Below the pieces are notes generated by a model, which had not been told where the DNA came from, made no database searches, and saw only the letters and a program-made list of their open reading frames with translations. A stretch of 64,000 bases of DNA from Diprion similis (taxonomy: Eukaryota > Arthropoda > Insecta > Hymenoptera > Diprionidae). Every line of letters starts with the position of its first letter. The stretch's first letter is position 1. Positions 1 to 15,455 of this stretch are shown in pieces. The stretch lies in contig NC_060109.1 in NCBI RefSeq assembly GCF_021155765.1, positions 1,079,001 to 1,143,000 on the forward strand, in the 5' to 3' direction. The position numbers and the translations under genes are program-made.

Positions 1-2987
<2,987 letters not shown>

Positions 2988-4988
2988 AAGAAAACGTGAT
3001 AACACCGGATTTGTATATCAGGAGACACTGTTTAAAACAATTATTTATTGTTTTAAATATCGTAAAACGCCTTCATATGGTTTGTAAAAAGTATTCTCTA
3101 CCCATATCTTGAAAAACTTGAATATGTCATTTCGGTCGAAGGAAGAATGATTATAACTACAACTTTAATTCGTATCGCTTTACATAATAAGTACATTACG
3201 TTCGAGTCACGAATTGCCCTCAAACTTTTATAATTGAGTTCCGCACAAAGTAATCAACTTGACATAGGATCATAAGAGTGCGATCCACAGATTTATTCCA
3301 AGGAAAATTTGCTTCCATTTGAAATTCAATACTCATTTTTTTTTTTTTATTCCGTTTTAACAACGTTATATTTTATCCTTAGTCTCGAAAGAGAACACGA
3401 CGAAAGGAAGCTACGAAAATCGAGAAGATTAAGCGCAAAGATTTCGAACAATCCTTAATACCTTTCCTTTTTTTACGAATCAAGTTACCTCTGAAACTGT
3501 CAGTACATTTCATCGCGTTAGAGGTTCTTTTTTATACTAAATATTTGGATCATCATTCGGGTTCGTTTTATATTACAGCTAACTACAATATTTCATTAAA
3601 TTAAATTTGAAGGTGATTGAAATTTTTGGAGGGTGAAAAGTATAGAGCAACTAAATGTGATGGAAATATTTCCGAAAAAGTGACCAAAATATATATTAAC
3701 TTCACTTCATTTTGTATCACTTAGAATCTGAACTGAACCAATGTTTCGCTTACAATATTTTTTATTACACCGTCATAACAAGGGGTTCAGTATTTTTTAT
3801 TTGCGTCTACATTGCAAAGATTTTTTTTTGTCATTCAAATACAAGTTGTCTAATTGTGAGATGAGTTCATGAAGTCAGGTGATCAATTTATACAATGAAT
3901 TTTATCGAAGTTACAGATTTTACAGTTACAGTTTTAGTTACAGATTTCTACGAAAATTGAATGGTGCCGTTTACTACCTATAATGTGCACATACAGTATT
4001 TAATTCGCATAATAAGTGATATTACGTCAACGCAATCAGGAATTTCAGTTACAGATTGAAAAAGAAAATTTTCAATTTGAATGCGGCACAAAGAGAAACT
4101 AACGAGTTTAAGAAAATTCACTCAATCAACACTCATATTTTATGCATTTAAGACTAATGTAATCTAGTTCTACTGTATTATACGTATCGTTTGCACGATC
4201 AGGTTATTTAAAAACAAAAATAAGAAAAGAAAGAACAGTACTAAGAAAAAAAACAAACAAAAAACTAAATGTAACGAAAAAGATGAAAGAAAAAGATACG
4301 AATGTGCCTACTATTTTGGTTTGTATCATATTGACTCTTCTTTACATATTGTTCTATTCAAATAAAGCTGAATTTTCATTTTCAGATCAAATTGTAACTA
4401 TGCAGTTGTAATTGTATATCAATAATCCGCCTACCCCGCGATATATCTATTGTATACCCATGTACAGAATAAATGTACATTCAAACTTCTGAAAAGATAA
4501 CCCGCTTCCATCAACCTCTGGAACGTACCTGGATTTCGTGATGAAATTCACTACACCAATTTCATATGTTTTCATTACGAATAGGCGAAAAAATTCCTAA
4601 TGATTAGTTAAGTAGATAAACATTATAAGTATATATGTTTGATAAAAATGTGCCCACAGAAAATAAGTCGGCAAGTCAATGAGTCGACACATTGTTTTAG
4701 ATAACTATAATTGAATGTGAAGCGACACTAACCAGTGTGTCTCAAGTTAGATTATAAAACAAACGATTTTGAATTTACTAAATCCAAAAAACTAACGTAT
4801 CGTTCAAAGTCCAAGTTGTTCGTATACCTAAAGATAAAAATTTATCACGCATAAATTCGAAGAAATCTACACTAATTATGTTGATTAACGAGAATGACCT
4901 ATAATCTTTTTATACATGATCTGCCCGCCTGGCTCCAGCAGCGCCTTTGCCCCGCATTTATCGCCAACATTCCGCAATCTGCAAGCCC
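2988..4988 (+). other. Tgs1 3' flank, AT-rich, no other gene seen
   Basis: No convincing exon on either strand. AATAAA hexamers at 4361-4366 and 4468-4473 are the best poly(A) signals on the Tgs1 strand, so the Tgs1 3' UTR may reach about 1.4 kb; this is inference. A short run of 'agttacag' repeats lies near 3903-3948. Confidence 0.4.
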
Positions 4989-5023
4989 ATAAAATATCTG
5001 AGCATAACAATTCTCGCCTCAGA
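4989..5023 (+). promoter_or_regulatory. TATA/Inr core promoter of the small secreted-protein gene
   Basis: ATAAAATA begins at 4989 and an initiator-like TCAGA is at 5019-5023. The Inr adenine at 5021 is 32 bases from the TATA start, the canonical insect spacing. The implied leader is 23 nt before the ATG at 5044. Confidence 0.5.
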
Positions 5024-5043
5024 GAAGAGTGAACTTTGTCAAG

Positions 5044-6091
5044 ATGAAGTTGTGCGGAGTCGTGTTTATTCTCCTCGCATTTGTCGCCGTATTAATCGAC
5101 TCTATTGAACCGAATGAAATAATATTAACTTTCGAATCTGCGGAGTTGAGCAAGAAGGCGGAGTTGGGTTACCGTAGAATTTTCAAGAGGAGCATGCAAC
5201 AATGCAACGGTGAGTATGATCAGGTGTAACGGACGATACATTAGATATGTTTGCAAAAGTAGGCTTGAAAACGCGGGAAATGCGCTTTAGATTCATTGAG
5301 AACCCCTGAAACATCCGAGTTAATCTCCCAATCGCAGCGCTGTCGTTCGTCAGTTGTTTCAAGGGTTCTCAAACTATCTCGAATGCATGCCTATAAAAGT
5401 AATTTATGCCGCAGGCGTTCCTTTAACGTTACAGAATTTGCGACAGAAACTGATTTTATGATTTACAGAATGTATTACGAAAGGAAGATTTTACGTAACC
5501 TTGAATAAATCGGACTTGGTCGGAACATTCTACCACTTGTGTCCTGCTGGAAAAATATTGAGCGATGACAGGATTTGCGTGGATGAACCTTACAGTAACG
5601 AATGTGTTTGTCCGTGGTTGGTGAGTCCGGTCGGATTTATACTGTACAAAGTGAAGTCCTGACGAGTGCGGCATGGTTCGCCAGCTGCAAAAATATAATA
5701 CGCATGCACTATATTCCGAGAGTAGCTGTTTGCCACGGCGACCAGCCGTCATAAAAGCATCCACAAAATTTTTTACACTTGTTGTTGAGCACAACTCCCA
5801 GCGATAACTTTCAAAATGTTTGAGGTTACATTTAAGACGGTTGGTAGCTCTGGCAAACAGTTGCTCTCGGATTGTAGCGCATGCGCATGAAATTTTTGCA
5901 GTCGATAGGAATTCTCTCGATAAAATAATTAGGGTCTGCCTTCTGGGTTTGTGGATATAATTTTTTTTTCAATTCCCATACCCTTTCAGACCTCTGCCAC
6001 AAATGTGAATGGAACCATCATAGGAATTGAATTGAGGCGACTTCCTAGTAAAGAAGATCAGCTTCGATCGTTGATTGTACTACACAACTGA
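5044..6091 (+). CDS. Small secreted cysteine-containing protein, family not recognised (3 exons)
   Basis: Inferred exons 5044-5209, 5469-5620 and 5990-6091 join in consistent phase (1, then 0) to give 139 residues ending in TGA. The first Met is at 5044; the open frame upstream has no ATG. Residues 1-20 form a clear signal peptide (MKLCGVVFILLAFVAVLIDS). A dibasic KR at 48-49 could release the remainder. The likely mature part has six cysteines: a C-x2-C pair at 54/57, single cysteines at 80 and 92, and a C-x-C pair at 101/103, enough for three disulfides. Sequons N-K-S at 68 and N-G-T at 113 suggest glycosylation. AATAAA at 6303-6308 lies about 210 bases after the stop. The spacing does not match any inhibitor or defensin signature I know, so no function is assigned. 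Confidence 0.7.
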
Positions 6092-6302
6092 CAGTAAATG
6101 ATGTACAGAAGTAAATGAGAGGAGGAGGAAACAGGAATGATATTACACACTCATTTCGTTTTGTGCCTCACGTTGTCGTAATCGTAAATTAATTGTGATA
6201 ACATTAATATGACAAGCAGGAAAACGGTAATCGGATAATCACGAGAAATTGAAACTGAAATGTCCATAAATGTGCAAAATACAAACATTTGAAAGTTTAT
6301 GT

Positions 6303-6308
6303 AATAAA
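6303..6308 (+). terminator. Poly(A) signal AATAAA
   Basis: Canonical hexamer about 210 bases downstream of the stop of the small secreted-protein gene, on the same strand. Confidence 0.5.
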
Positions 6309-6794
6309 AGTACCTAATATATAAACCACCAAGTCTCCCAGCGTTTGCTTTTTCTTTACCAAAATTGATTGATAATTTTTACTTGGATTATAAGCTTTGT
6401 CACAATGTCGCAATGCTACAAACTAAAAATAATCCATGTTTCTCGAATCAACTGAGATGAATACTCAGTTTAACAGATCTTAGTCGACGCTATACTTATT
6501 ACACAAATAACCAAGAGTTTTTTACTCTTATTGTTATTATGACTATGCTCTCCAGCAAAAACACCGAGTGCTTTATATTTTTTCTTATAAAAATCGTTAA
6601 TCGCTGCGAAGATTGACCCCTGACATTGCTTGAGACGTTAACTAAAAGTCTAGAGATTAGTCGATCTCATTCTATTCATACGCAGTTCTCGTAAATCCAA
6701 CGAAACCAGAATATGATACGAATCAGTTACAGCCATAAATATGTTTACCAATGCCAAATACCGATGTGAATCCGCCGAGTATGTTTCACCTACT

Positions 6795-6855
6795 GATCTC
6801 TGCTGTATAGAGATCTCTGCTGTATAGAGATCTCCACTGATCTCTATTGTATAGA
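6795..6855. repeat. 17-bp tandem repeat
   Basis: The unit gatctctgctgtataga occurs at 6795-6811 and 6812-6828, then a 10-base partial, then a two-mismatch unit at 6839-6855. Each unit contains a small palindrome (tctcta/tagaga-type), so it could fold. Confidence 0.8.
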
Positions 6856-8490
6856 GATTAGTGGTTTCACCCAATGCCTAACGGAGTTGATTCCGCGGGT
6901 TTCTAGGTGTTTTTAGTACAAAGGTTTTGCTATAGCCCCTGTCTTGTAGGGACTCTATGTACTTCTAGAGTCCTTTCAAAACAGAGTCCGGTTAACTGCT
7001 TCCACCTTGGTCGCCATTTTCTTGCGAACGGAAATTGCGAGAAGTTTTACACACGTGCAACGTGATGTTATATAGTATTATATTACGTACCTAGGGAGGT
7101 AAAGTAGGGTATTCCAAACTGGGTGCAAGATTGACACCCGAGCCGAAGATGAGGTTGGCAAGAACGCAGTTTGGGATAGCCTTTTTCACTTCCGTGATGC
7201 GTATACTATTTTTCACCATCCCCTGCATCAGAAAGTACAACTTCCCGTTTATGCGAGGGGCCGAAAGTTTTACTTTCCGTGCAGGTCTGGTAAAATAACA
7301 TTTTCCGTCCGACGGTGGCGTCGTCTATCGTTGAAGAAATGAACCAGAAAGAGCGCAAGATGTTCAGGAGGTTGCGTGTCGTCAGGAGCATATTTCTGTG
7401 GATTTAAGTTCGGGAATTTTCCTTACCCTCGCAAAATTCACAAGCGATAGCGATTCGGGAATTTGTAATTATCGCAGGAACGTTTCAATTCAAACATTTC
7501 GCTCTACTTGATTCATTTGTTCCAGTATTTGCTTGTTTATTGATCAAGTACTTACGTTACACTTGAAACGCTGTGATTACGTGAGTGCAATTAGACATTT
7601 CCTATAATGTATTTTTCGACGCTGAATGCGAATCTGATGTGAGAAACTTAATAAGAAAACAAAACACCTCCCAAAACGGGGCGAAAACGGGGTGAATTAT
7701 CAACATTGTTTAAACAGTGTTTTTGAATGAGGTTTATATGAATATTTATTCAGAGACGGTACAATTTTCGGCCGAGAATAGGTGCAACCCCCAATATCAT
7801 CTATATGCATCGATATACATATATTTATATATATATTTCCATATGTTAGTGTATAAAAATTATAAACTATCACGGATTCAGAAAATATCTTAATTATTCA
7901 AAAACTTTTCATTTTTTTATCATTAGCTGAAAATGCAAAAAAGAAAAACAAGAAGGGTACCACTATAGCAGGGTTTTGTGACTGAATTAAGGGTTAACTC
8001 TTAAGGTGTGAGCAATTTAGGTTTATTTATACAGCATTGTGGGTGGTGTTAAAATTGAAATCATTACGGTTTGTTAGCTCACTTTTATTTTGCATTTAAT
8101 AACAATTATAATATCGATAATTTAATAATCATACAGCAACTACTTTTACGAACAGAATAATTGAAATAACTGCAGAAGCGTTATTGCAGCACCGCAATTC
8201 CGATGCTGCAGAAATAGACAAAGGTAAAGAGAGAGAGAGTGAAGGAAAGAAAGAAAAATATGAGAGCACAATTTATTCTTTCCAATATAGATTAAACCTA
8301 TCATGGTGCGATCGCGATAAACATCGGCATGTCTCGATTTCGCATTATTCGCACATCGCTTGTCTGTAGGTATTTCTCTGTTTACACGAGATCCTCCCGC
8401 TTTTTTCCAATCTGAAACAGAATCACCCGTCTCACACGATTGATAAAAAAATGGACCAGCATCTTTTTATGCCAAACAAAATCTTCCCAC

Positions 8491-8742
8491 CTTTGAGAGG
8501 TCTTTCGTAGTAACGCGAGAATCAGGTTCTCCTGGTTCTGAGGCTTAACGAGCCCGAAGGGGCTGTCTCGCTTTCCGAAACCGATTGCAGTTGACAAATA
8601 TTCCGGCTTGAAGCCGCGGATTTCTCTCGGCTTGGTACGATGCTTGACGTAATGATTGTAGCTGCGTGAGCATCTTGTACCTTCTGTGAATAGCAGCCCC
8701 ACCGTTGCTATAATTATTACAACATCGGAGCGCATTTTTCCC
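8491..8742 (-). CDS. AT: Allatotropin precursor, exon with signal peptide and mature peptide
   Basis: On the minus strand an acceptor (pyrimidine-rich tract then CAG) precedes the exon at 8742, and the ATG is at 8735-8733. Residues 1-20 or so are a signal peptide beginning MRSDVVIIIATVGLLF. Residues 41-56 read GFKPEYLSTAIGFGKR, directly preceded by Arg: a 13-residue peptide with Gly as amide donor and a KR convertase site. The GF start and GF-amide end are the hallmark of insect allatotropins, neuropeptides that stimulate juvenile hormone synthesis and gut or heart muscle. The candidate donor after 8491 (AAAG then gtggga) would end this exon at 81 codons plus two bases. If it is not used, the frame runs on to a stop at about 8382, giving 117 residues. 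Other exons are not located. Confidence 0.85.
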
Positions 8743-11654
8743 CTGAAATTCGAACGAAGAAAAACGAAAAACGAAAAACGAAAAATGAAAAACGTAAAGA
8801 TAAAAAATTGCGTTAATATCATTCGTTTGCGATTAGTATCCTTAATATTTTTTTTTTTTGTATTTCACCGTATACGGCAATTCGCCAAAACAACGACCTT
8901 TATTTTGCCCGTGAAATTCAGTTGGTTGTTCTGCGCTTAATTTTAGTGCCGTGGAATTTATCAGATATCGGTATTTGCCTAAATATCAAGTGATCACTTT
9001 TCTCGATAAATTTTACTTATGTTATTTAGTTCCACATTTTTTCTTAGTACTCACTTTTTCAGATGATTATATGCTCTCAATTGCCAATTGTTATGTCTAT
9101 TAGAATGGAAAATTACACGTTTGTGAAATTTCACTTATGCCTAGAATCTACATAACGGAATAATCGGGTTATAGAAGCTACGAAAAATGAAAAACGGACA
9201 AGTTTCGTAAGCAATGCCTAACTGCAAAATTATTGATGCAATAGGAAGATTAATTATTCGAGTTTCTGTACAGTAAAAAATTAAGAAAAGTCGAAATCTT
9301 TACTTATACTGTACTCTAGATCAAATCATGAATTCATACGTTTACCTACAGACTATCAGTAAAATAAAAAGTGTTGTGCATAAAATTTTAACCACGAATT
9401 ATCACAATTTATTTTGCATGAATTTTTTTTTTCAAGTTTCAATTCAAGTCGCAAATAAAAAAACTGCGAATTATCGTTTTATCCTTGATTATTTTATAGA
9501 AAATTCATTTGCACGTCCCAGGTTTTGATGCTTTTTCAATACCAATTATTTAAGGTGACTATCTAAAACGTAATCAGGATTGCAGTACTGATTTGAGTTT
9601 GGAATATATGTATGCGAGTAGTATATACTTACCTACGTACATACTCACCAAAGTAGGTCGTGAATTTTTACGTGCAATTACTCTCTTCGTCGTTAAGATA
9701 CGTGCAAATACGATCCCATTTCAAAATCATAGCTCTTCCTTCAACCCGCTTGTCATTTCGTCCGAGAATCATCAACGATTTGTATTTACTTCTTGAATTG
9801 ACCGAGCTTGGATTTTAAACGAAGAAAAAAAATATTACGGATCATCATTCTATGATACGATGTAAAATTAAATTTTCTTTTTTTTTTTTAATCAGTTATT
9901 ACTTGTTTCTATTGCGGTGCATTTTTTTCTCCCAATTGCAAAATTTCTATACCAAAGAAGAAATAAAGAAAGAATAAGACGTATACCTTTAAGGGGGCAC
10001 GACCGAGTAGTTAGCAAGAAAAATAGGCTAGTTTCGAGAATTTTTTATATTGATATTCCACACAATATTCTTCGTACTTGAAACTTTCAAAAAAGCTACT
10101 AAAAAGAGAATCGATTTTCAAAATATTCTACTCGGATGTCCCCCCCCCCTCCCCCTCCCCTTACCATTTCAAGAATCTCAAAATGATCGTTGCCTGCAGC
10201 TACTCACCTGGCTGCTTTGCGTCTCAGAAACGATTTCAAATGTTTCTTTGAATTTGTATAAATTTTGTGTTGCAGAAATTGTTGTTAAATTTTTTTCGCA
10301 CTATGCGCCGCAAGCAAATTAAATATCTTCGCAATATTGCGCGCCGTAAATCGAAGACAGGCGATAACCGTTCAACGAACCCGGCGATGTCAGGATCCGA
10401 TCCACAAGTGGATTCCACCTCGAATTGGGTCCTGTTTTTGTACCATCGGGCCGCTACCGGCGGTGCCGCCGGTGCCGGCGTCGATCGCCGTTTGCCGCCG
10501 ATGCGTACGTCGCACTACTGCAGCGTTCTATTCCTCTAACCAAATCACACCAGGAGCAGGGACTCGAGTATCGATTTTTAGTAAGACTGCAAGAAGAAAT
10601 TTTTCATTTTTCAACTTCACTCCTATTTTTTATCCCATTCACTTGCGTCCGTCACGAGTTAAAATACCGTTTAAACATTCTGCATTTCTTTCTCCACTGT
10701 GACCTATAAAAATTTTGTAAAATTGCTTCATTTTTCATAACGTGTGGTAGAATTTTTCGAATTTTTTAGTACAATAAAAACCTCTCTCGCGTGTAATGCA
10801 TTCGTATTTTTTCCACCTTTTTGGATATTTTTTGAGAAAAACAAATATCCTCAGTCATTCTTCATCACTCGCCGATTCATTACTCAGATTTTCTTGCTCG
10901 TATTCTGCTGCAAAAATTTACTCACATTTTTTCGAACTCTGTTCGTCTGTATATTTTTATGTGAAGACAGAATCAAATTTTTTATGAACCATACTCAAAC
11001 ATATTTAGTGCATTTAACTGCCAAAATTTTGATCAACTTTTTATCTAGAATCTTCTAATATTTACAAAATATCGGAACAATGCTTTACTGATTCGTATGT
11101 GCAGTGATTAATTTTCCAGAGTATGAACAATTTTTTATTACCATATGTTAATTATCAGAAATTTAACTGAAAATAAGTAGTCAAGAATTCTCCGACGCAC
11201 ATCTATGATCGAGGAAATATTCATAAGATCCACGAGTTATTAAGAAAATTCTGTTGTTTTCAAATCCCCTAAATTGGTCAAGTAATTTAGATAAGATATT
11301 AAATTTGTGAGTTTCTATAAGATTTCGGATATCAGAGTTCCGGTTCCGGTTGTTAACGCGATGACACAGCTATAATTAACGTGAGTGGTACACGCCCTAG
11401 AAAGTTTATACTCTGACGAAAAATGGAAGCATCGCAGCTTACGGTTCTCAAGGTTAATTTTTGGCAATCTTTTTCCATCTGCCTTTGCAGGCAGTTCAAA
11501 TGGTATCCAATCAGATATAAATGATATGAAACGCTGCGATTTTCCGTCTGATTCTATTTACCCAATATAATGATTACGTGCAAATCGTCCTCTGCGAGAA
11601 AACGTTGGCCGATGGTGGATATAACACGATGACATCGTTGGTGTGTTGCTGACA

Positions 11655-11662
11655 TGACGTCA
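11655..11662. promoter_or_regulatory. Perfect palindromic CRE (TGACGTCA)
   Basis: Consensus CREB/ATF site in a GC-richer patch between the allatotropin exon and the KIAA0513-like gene. Function is inferred from the motif only. Confidence 0.3.
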
Positions 11663-12424
11663 ATATACTTGCGACGCACGTTGACGCAGGTTACGTGCAT
11701 AGAGAGTGCTTCGCGAAAACCGACGAGTCACGTAATAATTTTCAAGTTAATAAATTTAAATAATAGCTGGTTGAATGACAACACGTAAAAGGCATCAGTA
11801 ATCAAAATAAAAGAACGAGTTGTAAAAAATACTGTTCAAAAACTGTGCAAATAAAATGCTGGTAAAATGATGAAAATGAGAATAAAAATATAGTTTCATT
11901 TGAAAACAGCGTTGTTTGTCTTTTTATTTAAAAAATGAAAAAACGAATTTTCAACGGAATATTTTCGAGACTACCGACAATGCGTGAAACATTTTTCACC
12001 ATTTGCATTTACACGTTTTACTGTACACATACAGAAGCTTTCGTTGGTTCAACTGTCCAAAAATCTATAAATGCGGTTTGAAAACTTTCCTCGATATAAA
12101 GAATTTTGAAGACTGTAGGATCCGAAAATTTGCCACTTATCCTGAGCTTAAATCCCATTCTGGCAACAGAAGAGGAAGACGAAACTTCGCAACAATTAAT
12201 TATCATGCTGATCCGCATTTCTGTGAAAACAGTCGACACAAAGAAAATATGTAAAACAGATGTTTTAGGCATTTTAAAAGACATCCCCAAAGTAATTCTT
12301 TGATTGATTTGGCAAGTTAATAGCTGTCATGGGATCACATCCCATGAATAATAATAATAATGATAATAATGTTGTGTAATGTAAAATGAAATGACGGGGC
12401 ATTCAAACGCGCAGCTCCCTGTGC

Positions 12425-12452
12425 GCTCGCCATTGGCAAATGACGTCGATGC
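12425..12452 (+). promoter_or_regulatory. 28-bp CRE-like block, copy 1
   Basis: Matches 62216-62243 at 25 of 28 positions and has the CRE-like core ATGACGTCGAT. A second 35-bp block at 12666-12700 matches 62502-62536 at 28 of 35 positions in the same order and orientation. It could be a shared regulatory module or the remains of an old dispersed repeat. Confidence 0.3.
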
Positions 12453-13115
12453 GTGGCGAGTAACAGTCGTCAATTTCGTAAGGCACAAATTTGAATTCGG
12501 CAAATTAATCGACGTCGTATATTTTACGAATTTAGCCGATGACTGGCGCGGTCGAACTTCTCTAAATCACTGGACACGTAAACGATACAAATAAAAATCG
12601 GTATTCCTATTTTTAAATGTTACAGCAATATATCTTGCAGAATGTAACTCGAATACAGGACTCTGTAATTTGGTTGAACCGACAATCGGTATATCAGTTG
12701 ACAAAGCCGGCATCATAGAAGGATTAACTAGCTGCGATCAAGTATTCTACCAGGACGAAAGTTTCCTTTTTAAGTATTCGCCAGCAATGTAGAAAGGACA
12801 AAATTCGCGATTTTATCTGCAGATGTACCTGTAATATCGTACTGTTAAACGTACCCAAAAAAAGAACCAATATTTCCAAAAAGTAACACAGTGAATTTTC
12901 GAACCATCAAAGTATAATAAAAAATTAAAAAAAAAATAAAAAAAAATAACTATTTGCGCATGATGGAAAAACGAAGAAATTTCTACGTCAGAAACGGTTC
13001 ATGTAAGATAAAAAAAATAAAGGTTGAAGAAAAACATCAAGTTAGATATTTTTTCTAAACTCGCAATTTTCAACTTATAACCTTTGAAAATTTCCTCAAC
13101 CGATAAAAAGGCGCG

Positions 13116-13123
13116 TGACGTCA
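13116..13123. promoter_or_regulatory. Perfect palindromic CRE (TGACGTCA)
   Basis: Second perfect TGACGTCA, about 180 bases upstream of the TATA-like element at 13294. Confidence 0.3.
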
Positions 13124-13293
13124 AATTGTGCGTAGGTTTATTTCGAATTACTGGGTCCAACGCCTTGATATTGATCGCGAAGAGGCGCATGCGCGATTCG
13201 GGCGATGTGGAGGCGGCTATGCTGCGTTGCAATCACTGTCAGTGGCTGCCTACGGGCAGGCGGGGAAAATGCGGTCGCATGCAGCTGCTGCTC

Positions 13294-13431
13294 TATAAGT
13301 TCAGTGTCAGTGCACACATGTGCAGAACTTGGCGATACTCGACGCTATATTAAACCGAAGAGGGCACGTCCATCATTCGGTCGCTTAATCGATTCCGAAT
13401 TAGTGGGTGCGATTACGTTTTGAATAAACAC
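13294..13431 (+). promoter_or_regulatory. Candidate promoter and non-coding first exon of the KIAA0513-like gene
   Basis: TATAAG at 13294-13299 is followed by a GC-richer stretch ending in a strong donor, with GTGAGT starting at 13432. No long frame is open, so if transcribed this is a 5' UTR exon that would splice to the acceptor just before the coding exon at 15456. The assignment is inference from motif order and strand. Confidence 0.3.
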
Positions 13432-15423
13432 CGTGAGTAAAGCAATAATAGTTAACGATAAAAAATATGTTGTATCGATTGCTTCGAATTGACACCATTC
13501 GATTCATCACGATCACAAAATCTAAAATGGACAAACGATTGTTTGGACAGAAAATTGCGGCATTTTTTTATAATTGTTGTTATAGATCTAGCGGATAATG
13601 GACCAAAAAAATCTGTCAATTCGACACTTTCATTATGCCAGATTGACGGGAATAAATGTTTTTTTTTTTTTTTTCTTTCACTTGCTAAACTTGGTCATCA
13701 ATTTTCTTAGTTTTTGATTAGAAAGGGTGATTCAAAAGCAATTATACCAGCTGCATTGCATTTGTTATTTGTCCGCATTGCACAATTTCTATACGCGTCC
13801 CTCACCTGAATAAGAATCGGTCGATTATTTTACCCGCATTCAACAAGACGACGTCGTGACTTTACCGTAATTTTTTACGTTTTTTTTGCATTGTTTTGTA
13901 ACACTTTGATCACGACGAAAGGGGTTTGGGTGAAATTCATTACAAGGATCTTAGTTTTTATTTACAACATGTATTATGTTATGTCACTTGTGAACATATG
14001 TTTCGCGCTCTAATCGCATAACACAGGATGTGGCTAGTAGATTATTTACCTCGATTATGGTTAATCGCGATTTCATATCATCACAAAAACCGCAGTCCAA
14101 CATTTTTTCAACATTCTCAGAAGAACCTACGATGCAAACATTTACATTTATATTGTACGCTGTATTTTTAATTCAAGCCAATGCAACTAATGCTGCCTTC
14201 CTTTTAAAGCTCAAATCCAATTGCTTGCAAGAAATTTGATCATGATCGCATACGATATTCTAATAATAAAAAAAAGGAGAAATCAATGTCAAATATTTTA
14301 TAACCTTGAGCTAATTTTTCTCTCACGTCTTTCTGACGCAATTAATTAGTTTCGAGAGTATCTTCAGATATGATAATTAAGAAAATCTGATAAGAAATTT
14401 TTTTTTTTCAACGTTCTACAATCTGCTTTGAATACTCAAAAACGTATACATCGCTAAAGGTTTCAGTCTGGAAAGAGTTTGAATTTTATTCAAAGCGTAC
14501 TTTTCGCATATTTCATATTGCATATCCAATTTGTTGCTTGCCACGTGCGTCAGCTGGATATTTCTTATCATGAGAATACATTATAAAGGCAAATCGCGTG
14601 GGCGCGAACGTCTGAAAATAAGCGACATGTGGTGGCCCAATTGCATGTCTGATGCGATTCAATTTCGTTATCTAAGATTACTTTTCACTTCGCATTTATA
14701 TTGACGTCAATCCGCTCGGTAGTCGAAGTGATTACAAGAACAATTACCGAGGAAGAAAAATCTTCCAGAGAAAATTCAATTCGGATCAGGTCTAATTACG
14801 ATTTGAAATTCATTTTATTCCCTACAAATTGACAGGAAAAGTTCTCTATTTTTTTTTTTTTACTCGTTTTTTTTTCTTTCTTCTTTATATTTTTTCATGT
14901 TAGTTTTATCCTGACTGGAGAAACGTTTTGATGGATAAATAAACTTAAATTTTATACAGGCTAAGAGAGTATTTTTTTCGACCATTTATCTTTTTAAAAA
15001 TTCACTAATCATTTCCACGCGCAGCATTTTTACCACAGCACCTGTAATTAATTAATAAATTCATTCAAAATCCTCATCACGTATAATAATAATAATAATA
15101 AGTATAAAATTTCGTACAGTAATTCGAAGTAATTACGGCGTATCTTTTCTTTTCCGTTAAAAATAACAATCATTGCGATCAATTGAATTGAATTTCAATA
15201 TTTTGCTACACATCTTGGACTGAATGACGTAATAAATCTGTAGTTTTCAAAACGTCAAAAAAAAAAAGGAAAAAAATAAAATAAAAATTCTAAACTTGTT
15301 TCAATAATCATTCTCTTAAATTTTTGTACGATTGGAAAAAGCAAAAAAATATTGCCAAACTATTTTTTCGACAGCTATTCAGACACGTAATTTTTTTGAT
15401 TGATTGAAACAAAAAAAAAAACA
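13432..15423. other. Probable 5' intron or upstream DNA of the KIAA0513-like gene
   Basis: AT-rich, no supported exon. A third perfect CRE is at 14702-14709. An ORF at 14132-14239 has a signal-peptide-like start but no splice sites or similarity to support it. A short (taa)n run lies near 15084-15102. Confidence 0.35.
14702..14709. promoter_or_regulatory. Perfect palindromic CRE (TGACGTCA)
   Basis: Third perfect CRE, about 750 bases upstream of the first coding exon of the KIAA0513-like gene. Confidence 0.3.
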
Positions 15424-15455
15424 GGATTTGGCCCGATTCCTGGCTGCCGTTTAAC

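Larger units (their letters stand above)
6092..8490. other. Intergenic or intronic DNA, no gene identified
   Basis: AT-rich with only short shadow ORFs. It lies downstream of the allatotropin exon on the minus strand, so any further allatotropin exons should be here; I could not find a convincing one. Contains the 17-bp tandem repeat listed separately and a TA-rich stretch near 7805-7850. Confidence 0.4.
8743..13290. other. Intergenic or first-intron DNA without a supported gene
   Basis: Only short ORFs in many frames. Holds a GAAAAAC-type simple repeat at about 8756-8797 (it supplies the pyrimidine tract of the allatotropin acceptor), a C-rich tract at 10141-10160, a GC-richer patch at about 10300-10530 that could be a promoter or 5' exon on either strand, and the CRE-like sites listed separately. 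The 5' exon(s) of the minus-strand allatotropin gene probably lie here, but I cannot place them. Confidence 0.35.

Noticed and set aside
6650-6874. Minus-strand 74-codon ORF considered as the missing allatotropin C-terminal exon
   Set aside because: Its repeats come from the 17-bp tandem repeat and it lacks the acidic conserved tail expected; no matching splice phase could be shown.
10236-10539. Overlapping ORFs on both strands in a GC-richer patch
   Set aside because: Several frames are open at once and none shows a recognisable domain; more likely a promoter or untranslated exon.
14132-14239. Signal-peptide-like ORF (MQTFTFILYAVFLIQ...)
   Set aside because: Very short, no cysteines or processing sites, no supported continuation; AT-rich DNA often encodes hydrophobic runs.
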